A DNA stretch of 41,133 bases from Bacilli bacterium (GTDB lineage Bacteria; Bacillota_I; Bacilli_A; RF39; UBA660), in the NCBI GenBank assembly GCA_017940575.1, contig JAGAYJ010000010.1, positions 1-41,133 on the forward strand, given 5' to 3'. Numbering within the stretch: position 1 is the first letter of the stretch; each line of letters begins with the position of its first letter. The position numbers and the translations under genes are program-made. Of this stretch, positions 32,418 through 41,133 are shown piece by piece. A model generated the notes under the pieces. That model made no database searches and had not been told where the DNA came from. It saw nothing but the letters and a program-made list of their open reading frames with translations.

Positions 32418-32488
32418 TGTATAAGATTATTTATTCCAATGATGCTTTTGATGACATTAGTTATATTTTTGATAATTTATTAAAATAA
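32417..32488 (+). pseudogene. Remnant of RelE/ParE-type toxin, truncated after 23 codons
   Basis: The ATG at 32417 overlaps the relB stop (TAATG), exactly where the toxin gene starts in intact operons. It encodes MYKIIYSNDAFDDISYIFDN plus Leu-Leu-Lys, then TAA. The first strand and helix match the beginning of RelE/ParE toxins (YxIxYSxxAxxDIxxI). The rest, including the catalytic basic residues, is missing, and the following bases are the recA control region, with no continuation in other frames. The toxin has most likely been deleted, leaving an orphan antitoxin. Confidence 0.75.
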
Positions 32489-32515
32489 CTATATAAAATA
32501 CGAAAAAACATATAA

Positions 32516-32529
32516 CGAACAAAATTTCG
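32516..32529 (+). promoter_or_regulatory. recA: LexA (SOS) box of recA
   Basis: CGAAC-AAAA-TTTCG matches the Firmicutes LexA/DinR box CGAAC-N4-GTTCG at 9 of 10 positions. It ends nine bases before the recA -35 box, so LexA would repress recA. Confidence 0.75.
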
Positions 32530-32538
32530 TAAAAAGTA

Positions 32539-32567
32539 TTGACTTTCTAAAAAGGTTAATATATAAT
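32539..32567 (+). promoter_or_regulatory. recA: Promoter of recA
   Basis: TTGACT (32539-32544) and TATAAT (32562-32567) are 17 bases apart, just downstream of the LexA box. Confidence 0.8.
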
Positions 32568-32595
32568 TGAATTGTATTTGATAGGAGGATATATA

Positions 32596-33612
32596 ATGGC
32601 AAAAGAAACAGATAAGACTTTAGATGAAGTTTTAGCAAGTATAGAAAAACAATTTGGAAAAGGTTCAGTTATGAAATTAGGAGATAATGAACACTTAGAC
32701 ATAGAAACAATACCAAGTGGATGTTTATCACTAGATATAGCACTTGGAGTTGGTGGTTATCCAAAAGGACGAATAATAGAAATTTATGGACCTGAATCAA
32801 GTGGTAAGACTACATTCGCACTACATGCAATAGCGGAAGCTCAAAAACTTGGTGGACGTGCAGCTTTTATAGATGCAGAACATGCACTAGATCCAACATA
32901 TGCTGCAAAGATTGGTGTTAATACAGACGAACTTTTACTTTCACAACCAGATAGTGGTGAACAAGCACTAGAAATTTGTGAAGCATTAGTTAGAAGTGGG
33001 GCAATTAGTATTATTGTAATTGATTCAGTAGCAGCTTTGGTTCCTCAAGCAGAAATTGAAGGTGAAATGAGTGATATGCAAGTAGGTCTTCAAGCTAGAC
33101 TTATGAGTAAAGCATTAAGAAAATTATCAGGTGTCATTAGTAAAACTAATACTATAGCTATATTTATTAATCAATTAAGAGAAAAAGTAGGAGTTATGTT
33201 TGGTAATCCAGAGACAACTACTGGTGGTAGAGCTTTAAAATTCTATTCATCAATTAGACTTGAGATTAGAAGATCAGAACAAATAAAGGATGGATCTGAT
33301 GTAATAGGAAATAAAACTAATATTAAAGTTGTTAAAAATAAAATGGCTCCACCATTTAAGAACTGTACTGTAGATATTATGTATGGTGAAGGCGTATCTA
33401 AAGAAGGAGAGTTAATCGATCTTGCTAGTGAGGCTAAAATAATAGATAAAACTGGTGCTTGGTATTCATATAACGGTGAAAAACTAGGTCAAGGTAAAGA
33501 AAATGTTAAAGCTTTACTTAAGAGTAATCCTAAACTTACAAGTGAAATTGATAAACTTGTTAGGGAACATTATGATATAAGTAAAAAGAGTTCTAAAAAA
33601 GAAGAAAAATAA
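32596..33612 (+). CDS. recA: Recombinase RecA
   Basis: The protein has 338 residues from the ATG at 32596 (TAGGAGGAT upstream); the longer frame to 32572 would start upstream of that ribosome binding site. Walker A is GPESSGKT at 65-72, followed by [26 protein letters not shown], the Walker B region [12 protein letters not shown], loop L1 ([20 protein letters not shown]) and loop L2 ([20 protein letters not shown]). The C-terminus is Lys/Glu-rich rather than strongly acidic. It forms filaments on single-stranded DNA for strand exchange and LexA cleavage. A LexA box upstream makes it SOS-controlled. A terminator overlaps the stop. Confidence 0.98.
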   Translation: MAKETDKTLDEVLASIEKQFGKGSVMKLGDNEHLDIETIPSGCLSLDIALGVGGYPKGRIIEIYGPESSGKTTFALHAIAEAQKLGGRAAFIDAEHALDPTYAAKIGVNTDELLLSQPDSGEQALEICEALVRSGAISIIVIDSVAALVPQAEIEGEMSDMQVGLQARLMSKALRKLSGVISKTNTIAIFINQLREKVGVMFGNPETTTGGRALKFYSSIRLEIRRSEQIKDGSDVIGNKTNIKVVKNKMAPPFKNCTVDIMYGEGVSKEGELIDLASEAKIIDKTGAWYSYNGEKLGQGKENVKALLKSNPKLTSEIDKLVREHYDISKKSSKKEEK

Positions 33613-33626
33613 TTTCTTCTTTTTTC
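33595..33626 (+). terminator. Intrinsic terminator after recA
   Basis: The 8-bp stem AGAAGAAA/TTTCTTCT (33600-33607 with 33613-33620) is followed by TTTTT. The recA stop codon lies in the loop. Confidence 0.75.
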
Positions 33627-33629
33627 ATA

Positions 33630-33658
33630 TTGACTTATGGTTATTTTTTTTTTACAAT
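33630..33658 (+). promoter_or_regulatory. rny: Promoter of rny
   Basis: TTGACT (33630-33635) and TACAAT (33653-33658) are 17 bases apart, 57 bases before the rny start. Confidence 0.65.
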
Positions 33659-33714
33659 GATAGTAGGTAGAATTATAACTACTTTTATGACGTATAAAGA
33701 ATGGAGGTTGTTTT

Positions 33715-35268
33715 ATGAACAATATGATTTTCTCCATTTTACTAGTATTAATTGGACTTTTTGTTGGTGTAATAGTTATGACTATTATATCTTACATTAG
33801 AGGAGTATCTGCATCAGCTAAAGCAGAGAAAATTATTGAAAATGCTAAGAAAGAAGCTGAAAAAGCTAAAAGAGATGGCATTGTTGAATTAAAAGAAGAA
33901 ACTTATAAATTAAAAAGTGAAGCAGATAGAGAAATAAAAGAAAAAAAATTAGAGTTAAAAGAAAATGAAGATAGACTTCTTCAACGTGAAGCTAATATTG
34001 ATAGAAGAGATCAATCTCTTCAAAATAGAGAGTCAATGTTAGAAGAAAAAGAAAATAATTTAGCTCTAAAACAAAAAGAAATCCAAGAAACTCAAGTTAA
34101 AATAGAAGAAATCAAAAATGAACAAATTAATGTTTTAGAAGGTATTTCTAAAATATCAAAAAAAGAAGCAAAAGATTTAATTTTAAAAAAAGTAGAAGAA
34201 ATGATGAATTTAGAAGTTACTAGTTATATCAAAGAAAGAGAAGCAGAAGCAAAATTAGAGGCTGACAAAAATGCTAAAGATATGTTAGTTGAGTGTATGC
34301 AAAGATATGCTGGTGACGTAGCTAATGAACAAACAGTTACAGTTGTAGAGTTACCTAATGATGAGATGAAAGGTCGTATTATTGGTAGAGAAGGAAGAAA
34401 TATTCGTACAATTGAAGCTGTTACAGGAGTAGATTTAATTATTGATGATACACCTGAGGCTATAGTTTTATCTAGTTTTGATCCATATAGAAGAGAACTT
34501 GCAAGATTAACACTAGAAGCATTGATAAAAGATGGTAGAATTCATCCAACACGTATAGAAGAATTGTATGATAAAACATCAAAAGAATTATCAATTAAAA
34601 TTAGAGAATATGGTGAAGATGCTTTATTTAAATTAGGCTTATCTAAAGTAGATCCAGGACTCGTTGAATTAATTGGTAAATTACATTTTAGAACAAGTTA
34701 TGGTCAAAATGTACTTCAACACTCAATTGAAGTAGCAACTCTATCAGGGTTAATTGCTAGTGAGTTAGGTGAAAACGAGACTATTGCTAAAAGAGCAGGA
34801 TTACTTCATGATATAGGAAAATCAATTGATCATGAAATTGAAGGATCACATGTTCAAATAGGATCAGATATTGCACACAAATATCATGAGTCAGATATAG
34901 TAATAAACGCTATTGAATCACATCATGGTGATACAGCAGCAACTTCTGTTATATCTTTTATTGTTGCAATAGCAGATGCTCTATCAGCATCTCGACCTGG
35001 AGCTCGTAATGATTCTTTAGAAAACTATGTTAAGAGACTTCAAGATTTAGAAGGTATAGCAAAAGAAATTGATGGTGTAGATACAGCTTATGCTCTTCAA
35101 GCGGGAAGAGAAATTAGAGTTGTTGTTAAACCTGATAAAGTAGATGACTTAGGAAGCTTTAAAATAGCTCGTGATATCAAAAATGATATAGAAGAAAAAC
35201 TTCAATATCCTGGTACTATTAAAGTAACAGTAATTAGAGAAACACGTGCTGAAGAAGTAGCTAAATAA
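33715..35268 (+). CDS. rny: Ribonuclease Y
   Basis: The protein has 517 residues, normal length, with ATGGAGGTTG upstream. An N-terminal transmembrane helix (about 5-27) is followed by a long coiled coil (about 35-200) rich in Glu/Lys. A KH domain follows (about 205-275, [20 protein letters not shown]), then an HD phosphohydrolase domain with [18 protein letters not shown] near 360-377 and SHHGD near 402. It is the membrane-bound endonuclease that starts mRNA decay in Firmicutes. The position after recA matches Bacillus gene order. Confidence 0.97.
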   Translation: MNNMIFSILLVLIGLFVGVIVMTIISYIRGVSASAKAEKIIENAKKEAEKAKRDGIVELKEETYKLKSEADREIKEKKLELKENEDRLLQREANIDRRDQSLQNRESMLEEKENNLALKQKEIQETQVKIEEIKNEQINVLEGISKISKKEAKDLILKKVEEMMNLEVTSYIKEREAEAKLEADKNAKDMLVECMQRYAGDVANEQTVTVVELPNDEMKGRIIGREGRNIRTIEAVTGVDLIIDDTPEAIVLSSFDPYRRELARLTLEALIKDGRIHPTRIEELYDKTSKELSIKIREYGEDALFKLGLSKVDPGLVELIGKLHFRTSYGQNVLQHSIEVATLSGLIASELGENETIAKRAGLLHDIGKSIDHEIEGSHVQIGSDIAHKYHESDIVINAIESHHGDTAATSVISFIVAIADALSASRPGARNDSLENYVKRLQDLEGIAKEIDGVDTAYALQAGREIRVVVKPDKVDDLGSFKIARDIKNDIEEKLQYPGTIKVTVIRETRAEEVAK

Positions 35269-35271
35269 CAT

Positions 35272-35300
35272 AAAAAGATGATTTATTCATCTTTTTCTTT
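35272..35300 (+). terminator. Intrinsic terminator after rny
   Basis: The perfect 10-bp stem AAAAAGATGA/TCATCTTTTT (35272-35281 with 35287-35296) continues into a pyrimidine-rich run. Confidence 0.88.
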
Positions 35301-35304
35301 TTCC

Positions 35305-35333
35305 TTGAAATAAAAGGCTTTTTATTATATAAT
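35305..35333 (+). promoter_or_regulatory. Promoter of the dusB-lysS-ackA-nrnA operon
   Basis: TTGAAA (35305-35310) and TATAAT (35328-35333) are 17 bases apart, giving a short leader before the start at 35350. Confidence 0.75.
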
Positions 35334-35349
35334 TAAGTGGGTGAAAAAT

Positions 35350-36333
35350 ATGTTTGAAATAGGTAATGTAAAGATTAAAAATCGTATAGTTTTAGCTCCG
35401 ATGGCAGGTATTTCTAATAGTGCATATAGAACTATTGTAAAAGAGTTTGGAGCTGGACTTATATATGCTGAGATGGTTAGTGATAAAGCAATTGCATATG
35501 GAAATAATAAAACTATAGATATGCTTTATATGACAGACTTTGAAAGACCTATTGCGCAACAAATATTTGGAACTGATATTGATTCATTTGTAATTGCAGC
35601 TAAATATATATATGAAAATATGCACCCTGATATAATTGACATTAATATGGGATGTCCTGTACCTAAAGTAGCTTTACGTGCTCAAGCAGGAAGTGCTTTA
35701 CTTAAAAACCCAGATAAGGTTTATGAAATAGTAAAAAGTGTAGTAGAAGCAGTACCTATTCCTGTAACAGTTAAAATTAGAAGTGGATGGGATCAAAACT
35801 CTATTAATGCAGTTGAGATTGCTAAAAAGGTAGAAGAAGCTGGAGCAAAAGCTATCGCAATACATGCTCGTACAAGAAGTCAGGGTTATAGTGGAAAAGC
35901 TGATTGGAATATAATAAAAGAGGTAAAAGAAGCTGTATCTATTCCAGTTATAGGAAATGGTGATATTAAGTCTTGTTATGATGCTAAACGTATGCTTGAT
36001 GAGACAAAGTGTGATGCTGTTATGATAGGTAGAGGATGTCTTGGTAATCCTTGGCTTATTAAAGAGTGTGTTGATTATCTAGAAAGTGGTATAGAACCAA
36101 CTCCTATCTCATTAGAAGAAAAGTTAGATATGATTTTAAAACACATTGATTATTTAAAGAAAACTAAAAATCCTAAAGTAGCTAACTTAGAGATGCGTAC
36201 TCATATAGGTTATTACCTAAAAGGAGTTAAATCGGCTAATAATTTAAAAGAAAATGTTTTTAAATGTAAAACAATAGATGAACTAGAAACTTTAATAAAA
36301 GAATTTAAAAAGGTGGAATGTGAAAATGTTTAA
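35350..36333 (+). CDS. dusB: tRNA-dihydrouridine synthase
   Basis: The protein has 327 residues from the ATG at 35350, with GTGGGTGA upstream; the GTG at 35341 overlaps that ribosome binding site. It is an FMN-binding TIM barrel: [14 protein letters not shown] at 14-27, catalytic Cys102 in [37 protein letters not shown], and [11 protein letters not shown] near residue 226. It reduces specific uridines in the tRNA D-loop. It is the first gene of an operon reaching to nrnA. Confidence 0.94.
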   Translation: MFEIGNVKIKNRIVLAPMAGISNSAYRTIVKEFGAGLIYAEMVSDKAIAYGNNKTIDMLYMTDFERPIAQQIFGTDIDSFVIAAKYIYENMHPDIIDINMGCPVPKVALRAQAGSALLKNPDKVYEIVKSVVEAVPIPVTVKIRSGWDQNSINAVEIAKKVEEAGAKAIAIHARTRSQGYSGKADWNIIKEVKEAVSIPVIGNGDIKSCYDAKRMLDETKCDAVMIGRGCLGNPWLIKECVDYLESGIEPTPISLEEKLDMILKHIDYLKKTKNPKVANLEMRTHIGYYLKGVKSANNLKENVFKCKTIDELETLIKEFKKVECENV

Positions 36334-36889
36334 AAGATTTATAGCTTTTATAATAGATTTAGTAATAGTTATGTTGATATGTAATATATTAAATACAATA
36401 GCGCTTAATAAAAAAATAGATAACTATAATCATAATTTAAATACTTATAATGAACAAATGCTTAATCACGAAATTGGCCTTAGAGAATATATAAGTGATT
36501 ATACAAAAGTAAGTTATAAAATAGATAAGTCTAATATATTAGGAAGTGGAATAACTATCATGTTATTTATAATTTACTTTATAATTATTCCATTACTAAC
36601 TAAAGGGTATACTCTAGGCCTTAAAATAATGAATCTTAAATTAAGTGGAAAATTAAGCATTAAAAATTTATTTTTAAGAAATATAATTACAGTTGGTATT
36701 TTATATATGGTTTTAAGTGTAATACTAATTCATATATTAAACTATAAATATTATTTCATTTTAATGAGTATTTTAAGTTTTATTCAATTTTTACTAGTAA
36801 TTATAAGTGTTTTTATGATAATATATAGGGGAGATAAAAAAGGTTTACAAGATGTTTTAAGTAATACATTTGTAGAGGAAGTGAAATAA
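36326..36889 (+). CDS. RDD-family membrane protein
   Basis: The start is taken at the ATG at 36326 (187 residues); a GTG at 36320 is possible but is only four bases from AAGGTGG. The N-terminus [18 protein letters not shown] shows the R...D pattern of RDD proteins. Hydrophobic segments are at about 7-25, 71-90, 115-135 and 140-162, with an amphipathic 40-residue loop after the first. [13 protein letters not shown] is the usual block after the second helix. Functions vary in this family, and some members act as sodium/proton exchangers. It overlaps dusB by eight bases and lysS by one (TAATG). Confidence 0.75.
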   Translation: MFKRFIAFIIDLVIVMLICNILNTIALNKKIDNYNHNLNTYNEQMLNHEIGLREYISDYTKVSYKIDKSNILGSGITIMLFIIYFIIIPLLTKGYTLGLKIMNLKLSGKLSIKNLFLRNIITVGILYMVLSVILIHILNYKYYFILMSILSFIQFLLVIISVFMIIYRGDKKGLQDVLSNTFVEEVK

Positions 36890-38379
36890 TGAGAAAATTA
36901 ACTGATCAAGAAATAGTTAGAAGAGAAAAAGCTGAAAAGTTAAAAGAACTAGGAATAGACGCTTTTGGACAAAGATTTGAAAGAGATGCATTTGCTAGTG
37001 AACTACAAGAAAAATATAAAGATGTTGAACATGATCAATTTGATTCTATGACTGATACTGCAACAGTAGCTGGTAGAATCATGTTTATACGTAAAATGGG
37101 TAAAGCATCATTCTTCTCTCTTAAAGATAAAACTGGAAAAATCCAAGTGTATATTTCAATTAATGATATAGGAGAAGAAGCTTATTCATTATTTAAAACA
37201 GCTGACATCGGTGATATCGTAGGTGTATATGGTAAAATTATGAAAACTCAAACTGGAGAGTTAACTATTAAATGTTTAAAATATACTCATTTAGTAAAAG
37301 CATTAAGACCTCTTCCAGAAAAATTCCATGGACTTACTAATACAGAAGATAGATATAGACATAGATATGTTGACCTTATTTCAAATGATGAATCAAGAAG
37401 AGTTGCTTTCTTAAGGCCTAAAATTATAAGAGCAATTCAAAACTTTATGGATAATGAAGGCTATACAGAAGTAGAAACTCCAATTTTAACAACATTACTT
37501 ACAGGAGCATCAGCGAGACCATTTGTAACGCACCATAATACACTTGATGTAGATATGTATATGAGAATCGCTCTAGAACTACCTCTAAAAAGACTACTTG
37601 TAGGTGGTATGGAATCAGTATATGAAATAGGAAGAACATTCAGAAATGAAGGAATGGACCCTCGTCACAATCCTGAATTTACTTTAATGGAAGCATATAA
37701 AGCTTATTCTGATCTAGATGGTATGATGGATCAAACTGAAAGAATGTTTAAGTATGTTGCTGATAAAGCAGTTGGAAAGACATTATTTAATTGGTGTGGA
37801 TATGAAATAGATTTATCTAAACCTTTTAAAAGAGTATCTATGACTGATGCAATTAAAGAAAAAACAGGAATTGATTTTAAAGCAATAACTGACGTTAATG
37901 AATGTATAAAATTAGCTGAAGAACATCATATTGAACTATTAGAACATGAACGTCAATATGGTCATATTATAAATAAATTCTTTGAAGAATATGTAGAAGA
38001 AACTTTAATTGAACCAACATTCCTTTATGGACATCCAATTGAAATATCACCACTTACTAAGAAAAATCCTGAAGATCCAAGGTTTGTTGATCGTTTTGAA
38101 CTTTTCATAGGTGGTAAAGAATTTGCTAACGCTTATACAGAATTAAACGATCCAATTGATCAATTAGAAAGATTTGAAGAGCAATTAAAAGAAAGAGATC
38201 TTGGTAATGATGAAGCAAACGATATCGACTATGACTTTATTGAAGCCTTAGAATATGGTATGCCACCAGCTGGAGGTATAGGATATGGAATCGATAGATT
38301 CGTAATGCTTTTAACTGAACAAGATTCAATTCAAGAAGTAATATTATTCCCAACTATGAAACCAGAGGAAACTAAGTAA
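36889..38379 (+). CDS. lysS: Lysyl-tRNA synthetase, class II
   Basis: The protein has 496 residues, full length. The N-terminal OB-fold anticodon domain (about 60-145) includes VAGRIMFIRKMGKASFFSLK. Class II motifs follow: motif 1 area HRYVDLISNDESRR, motif 2 YEIGRTFRNEGMDPRHNPEFT, and motif 3 GYGIDRFVMLLT near the C-terminus. FANAYTELNDP is the conserved lysine-site block. The start overlaps the RDD gene stop as TAATG, and its stop overlaps the next start in the same way. Confidence 0.97.
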   Translation: MRKLTDQEIVRREKAEKLKELGIDAFGQRFERDAFASELQEKYKDVEHDQFDSMTDTATVAGRIMFIRKMGKASFFSLKDKTGKIQVYISINDIGEEAYSLFKTADIGDIVGVYGKIMKTQTGELTIKCLKYTHLVKALRPLPEKFHGLTNTEDRYRHRYVDLISNDESRRVAFLRPKIIRAIQNFMDNEGYTEVETPILTTLLTGASARPFVTHHNTLDVDMYMRIALELPLKRLLVGGMESVYEIGRTFRNEGMDPRHNPEFTLMEAYKAYSDLDGMMDQTERMFKYVADKAVGKTLFNWCGYEIDLSKPFKRVSMTDAIKEKTGIDFKAITDVNECIKLAEEHHIELLEHERQYGHIINKFFEEYVEETLIEPTFLYGHPIEISPLTKKNPEDPRFVDRFELFIGGKEFANAYTELNDPIDQLERFEEQLKERDLGNDEANDIDYDFIEALEYGMPPAGGIGYGIDRFVMLLTEQDSIQEVILFPTMKPEETK

Positions 38380-38912
38380 TGAAACTATATGTCGTAAGAC
38401 ATGGTGAAACTACTCAAAACCAACTTGGTTTAGTACAAGGTAACACTGAATCAGATTTAAGTGAAAGAGGAATTAGGGAAGCTAAAGAACTTAATTCTCT
38501 TGTTAAAGACTTAGATATTGATGTAGTAGTTGCATCACCACTTAGAAGAGCTTTAGATACAGCTAGATTAATCACTAATGATAAATTTGATATCATTATT
38601 GATGAGCGACTTAGAGAAAGAGATTACGGTTTAAGTGAGGGAAAACCTGTAGATGAATATTTAACTCCTAAATACTGGGACTTTAATTTAAATACAGATA
38701 TAAACGAAGTAGAAAAGGTTAGAGATTTACTTGCTCGTGTATCAGATTTTATTGAGGATATGAGAGCAAAATATAATGATAAGAATGTACTAGTGGTTGC
38801 TCATAGTGCTATCTTAAGAGCGATTCACTATGCAATAAATGGTATACCAGAAGATGGTGATTTATTAAAAATCGAAATACCAAATTTAAGAATAATAGAA
38901 TATGAATTATAG
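38379..38912 (+). CDS. Histidine phosphatase (phosphoglycerate mutase-like) family protein
   Basis: The protein has 177 residues, starting in the lysS stop (TAATG). The phosphohistidine motif is VRHGETTQNQLGLVQGNTES at residues 5-24, with catalytic His7. LRRALDTA carries the second Arg, RERDYG gives the acidic residue, and VAHSAILRAI the second His. The length is below that of cofactor-dependent glycolytic mutases (about 230-250), so a broad phosphatase such as a CobC/GpmB/PhoE-type enzyme is more likely. Substrate unknown. It lies between lysS and ackA in one operon. Confidence 0.9.
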   Translation: MKLYVVRHGETTQNQLGLVQGNTESDLSERGIREAKELNSLVKDLDIDVVVASPLRRALDTARLITNDKFDIIIDERLRERDYGLSEGKPVDEYLTPKYWDFNLNTDINEVEKVRDLLARVSDFIEDMRAKYNDKNVLVVAHSAILRAIHYAINGIPEDGDLLKIEIPNLRIIEYEL

Positions 38913-38924
38913 GAGAGTGTAAAA

Positions 38925-40115
38925 ATGAAAATATTATCAATTAATGCAGGTAGTTCATCTTTGAAATTCCAAATGTATGAAATGCCAGAAGAAGAAGTTT
39001 TAATTTCAGGAAGATTTGAGAGAATTGGACTTGATAAATCTTTCTATACTGTTAAGATTAATGGTGACAAAATAGAAAAATTTGTTGATTTAAAAGATCA
39101 CGGAGTATGTGTTGAATATTTAATTCAAGAATTACTAGAAAATAAAGTAATTAATTCACTTGATGAAATAAAGGGTGTAGGACATAGACTAGTTCATGGT
39201 GGAGATAAATACTCTGAATCAGTAGTAATTAACGATAAAGTTATTAAAACTGTTGAAGAATTATCAGATTTAGCCCCACTACATAACCCAGCTAACTTAA
39301 TGGGTGTTAGAGCATTTATGGAGAAAATTCCAAGTGCTGTTCAAGTTGGATGCTTTGATACTGCATTCCATCAAACAATGAAAGCTGATAGATACCTTTA
39401 TCCAGTACCATATGAATGGTATACAAAATATGGTGTTAGAAAATATGGCTTCCATGGTATGAGCCATAGATATGTATCTGAAAGACTTGCAGAGCTTGTT
39501 GATAAAGACTACTCAAATGTTATCGTATGTCATATAGGTAATGGTGGATCAATCTCTTTAGTTAGAGATGGTAAATGTGTAGATACATCTATGGGATTCA
39601 CTCCTAATGCAGGAATTATTATGGGATCTCGTTCAGGTGATATAGACTACTCAGTAATCCCATATATTGCTAAGAAAACTGGTATGTCTTTAGAAGAAAT
39701 AGATACAGCTTTAAATAAAAAATCAGGAATGCTAGGAACTAGTGGTATTTCATCTGACTTTAGAGATATAGATGAAGCTATTGCTAAAAAAGATGAAAGA
39801 GCTATTATGGCACACTACTTATTTGTTAACTCAATAGTTAACTATATTGCTAAATACTATGTCGAATTAAATGGTAGAATTGATGCATTAGCATTCACTG
39901 CTGGAGTTGGTGAAAATGCACCACACGTAAGACGTATGGTAATTGATAGACTACAGTGCTTAGGATTTAAAATAGATAGAGAAAAGAATGATGAAATTCG
40001 TTTTGGTAAAGAAGGAATTATATCTTCAGTAGATTCTAAAATTCCAGTATATGTAATACCAACTGATGAAGAAGTAATGATTGCAAGAGATACATTTAAA
40101 TTTATTAAAAAGTAG
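38925..40115 (+). CDS. ackA: Acetate kinase
   Basis: The protein has 396 residues with TAGGAGAGTG upstream. ASKHA-fold motifs are clear: MKILSINAGSSSLKFQMYEM at the start, GHRLVHGG with substrate-binding residues, catalytic Asp in VGCFDTAFHQTM, KYGFHGMSHRYV, CHIGNGGSI and FTAGVGENAPHVR. It converts acetyl phosphate and ADP to acetate and ATP, the ATP-yielding step of acetate fermentation. No pta gene is next to it here. Confidence 0.97.
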   Translation: MKILSINAGSSSLKFQMYEMPEEEVLISGRFERIGLDKSFYTVKINGDKIEKFVDLKDHGVCVEYLIQELLENKVINSLDEIKGVGHRLVHGGDKYSESVVINDKVIKTVEELSDLAPLHNPANLMGVRAFMEKIPSAVQVGCFDTAFHQTMKADRYLYPVPYEWYTKYGVRKYGFHGMSHRYVSERLAELVDKDYSNVIVCHIGNGGSISLVRDGKCVDTSMGFTPNAGIIMGSRSGDIDYSVIPYIAKKTGMSLEEIDTALNKKSGMLGTSGISSDFRDIDEAIAKKDERAIMAHYLFVNSIVNYIAKYYVELNGRIDALAFTAGVGENAPHVRRMVIDRLQCLGFKIDREKNDEIRFGKEGIISSVDSKIPVYVIPTDEEVMIARDTFKFIKK

Positions 40116-40129
40116 AAAGCGTGATTAAA

Positions 40130-41098
40130 ATGACTGGTAGAATGTATAAAAAAATATTTAATGAGATAAAAAAATATGACAAAATTGTTCTAGCACGTCA
40201 TGTTGGACCTGATCCTGATGCTCTAGGAAGTACTCTTGGACTAAAAGCAATTATAGAAGCAACATTTCCAGATAAAAAAGTATATGCTGTAGGTAATCCT
40301 GCAAGTAAATTCAAATATATTGGTGATGTTGATAAGTTTACAGAGGATATGTATCAAGATTCACTTTTAATAGTAACTGATACACCTGATATAGCTAGAG
40401 TAGATGGAGTTGATCCTAAAAAATTTAAAAAGTCAATTAAAATAGATCATCATCCATTCATAGAAAAATTCTGTGATATTGAATGGATTGATGATACTGC
40501 ATCAAGTGCTTCTCAAATGGTTATGGAACTAACATTTAATACAAAGTTAGTTATGACTAAAGAAGCAGCAGAAAAACTTTATATTGGACTAGTTGCTGAT
40601 ACAAATAGATTTTTATTCTACTATACAACTGCTAAAACATTTGATTTAGTATCAAAATTAATTGATGAGACAAAAATTGATTTTGAAAAATTATATGATA
40701 ACTTATATATGAGAAGTTTTAAAGAAGTTAAATTCGGTGGATATATAGCTGATAACCTAAAAGTTACAGACAACGGATTTGCTTATCTTAAAATAACTGA
40801 TGATATATTAGAAAAATATAATGTTGATGCAGCAACTGCTGGTAATATGGTTAATAACTTTAATCATATTGATAAGGTTTATGCATGGGGAATATTCTCA
40901 AGCGATAAACAAAATAATAATATAAGAGGTTCAGTTAGATCTAGAGGGCCAATCATAAATGAAGTTATATCTTCAAATTACAATGGTGGAGGACACATTT
41001 ATGCATGTGGTGTTAGACTTAAAGACTTTGATGAAGTTGATAAGTTAATTAAAGATTTAGACTTGACTTGTAAAGAATATATAGAAACTTCCAAATAA
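40130..41098 (+). CDS. nrnA: DHH-family phosphoesterase, NrnA type
   Basis: The start is taken at the ATG at 40130 (322 residues); a GTG at 40121 is also in frame, and both have weak ribosome binding sites. The DHH core has ARHVGPDPDALGSTLGL, VTDTPD, the name motif KIDHHPF and GLVADTNRF; the C-terminal DHHA1 domain has GGGHIYACGVRL. Relatives degrade short RNA oligomers (nanoRNA), pGpG or pApA, and hydrolyse 3'-phosphoadenosine 5'-phosphate. It is the last gene of the dusB operon; a terminator overlaps its end. Confidence 0.9.
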   Translation: MTGRMYKKIFNEIKKYDKIVLARHVGPDPDALGSTLGLKAIIEATFPDKKVYAVGNPASKFKYIGDVDKFTEDMYQDSLLIVTDTPDIARVDGVDPKKFKKSIKIDHHPFIEKFCDIEWIDDTASSASQMVMELTFNTKLVMTKEAAEKLYIGLVADTNRFLFYYTTAKTFDLVSKLIDETKIDFEKLYDNLYMRSFKEVKFGGYIADNLKVTDNGFAYLKITDDILEKYNVDAATAGNMVNNFNHIDKVYAWGIFSSDKQNNNIRGSVRSRGPIINEVISSNYNGGGHIYACGVRLKDFDEVDKLIKDLDLTCKEYIETSK

Positions 41099-41116
41099 GG
41101 AAGTTTTTTAATTTTT
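41085..41116 (+). terminator. Intrinsic terminator after nrnA
   Basis: The 8-bp stem AAACTTCC/GGAAGTTT (41085-41092 with 41099-41106) is followed by a T-rich run. Confidence 0.85.
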
Positions 41117-41133
41117 AATTGAAAAATAATAAA

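Overview
The window looks like chromosome from an AT-rich, low-GC Gram-positive bacterium (Firmicutes, Bacilli side), possibly one of the small-genome gut lineages such as RF39. The evidence is a type B RNase P RNA, strong GGAGG/GGTG ribosome binding sites, TTGACA/TATAAT and extended -10 (TGnTATAAT) promoters, and Firmicutes-style neighbourhoods: recU-pbp1, dnaD-nth, rodZ-pgsA near recA and rny. TGA is a real stop (for example 4701-4703, 5656-5658, 25182-25184) and tryptophan is TGG, so this is genetic code 11 rather than the Mycoplasma code. The taxonomic placement is inference.

Layout. 1-595: C-terminal end of a tail-fibre-like repeat protein. 693-1973 (-): MtaD-type deaminase, divergent from a YhcG/DUF1016 nuclease (2128-3030). 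3104-7873: one compact operon with a GT4 glycosyltransferase, a split PssD/PssE glycosyltransferase pair, an unknown protein, PcrA helicase and a 51-residue membrane protein, followed by tRNA-Gln(CTG). 8023-8910: a 33-residue membrane peptide, then on the minus strand a structured RNA with its own promoter and terminator directly upstream of a probable PBECR4-like nuclease. 9151-11133: ligA. 11191-20831: housekeeping genes (clpP, a TGS-uridine-kinase-like protein, gapA) interleaved with three prepilin-like surface proteins of 488, 992 and 433 residues. 20891-26429: uppP, a DUF3603-like pair, asnS, HU, a very short cca, dnaD and nth. 26436-29821 (-): recU-PBP1. 29962-31913: a mini-ORF, gpsB, rnpB, rodZ-like and pgsA. 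32051-32488: a RelB antitoxin with autoregulatory-looking DNA and only a 23-codon remnant of its RelE-type toxin. 32596-35268: recA with a LexA box, then rny. 35350-41098: an operon of dusB, an RDD membrane protein, lysS, a histidine phosphatase, ackA and nrnA.

How the genes fit together. Most of the window is core information processing (PcrA, LigA, RecA, RecU, Nth, DnaD, HU, RNase P, RNase Y, AsnS, LysS, DusB, Cca) and envelope growth (PBP1, UppP, GpsB, RodZ, PgsA, glycosyltransferases). Energy metabolism shown is GapA and AckA, suggesting fermentation. The accessory layer is small cassettes placed between operons: monocistronic prepilin-like adhesins with their own promoters and terminators, the RNA/nuclease cassette, the decayed toxin-antitoxin locus and the YhcG nuclease. 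The RNA plus PBECR4-like nuclease at 8169-8943 is the best candidate for something undescribed. Its layout (promoter, structured RNA, terminator, ribosome binding site, nuclease ORF) recalls RNA-antitoxin modules or an attenuated leader, but that function is a hypothesis.
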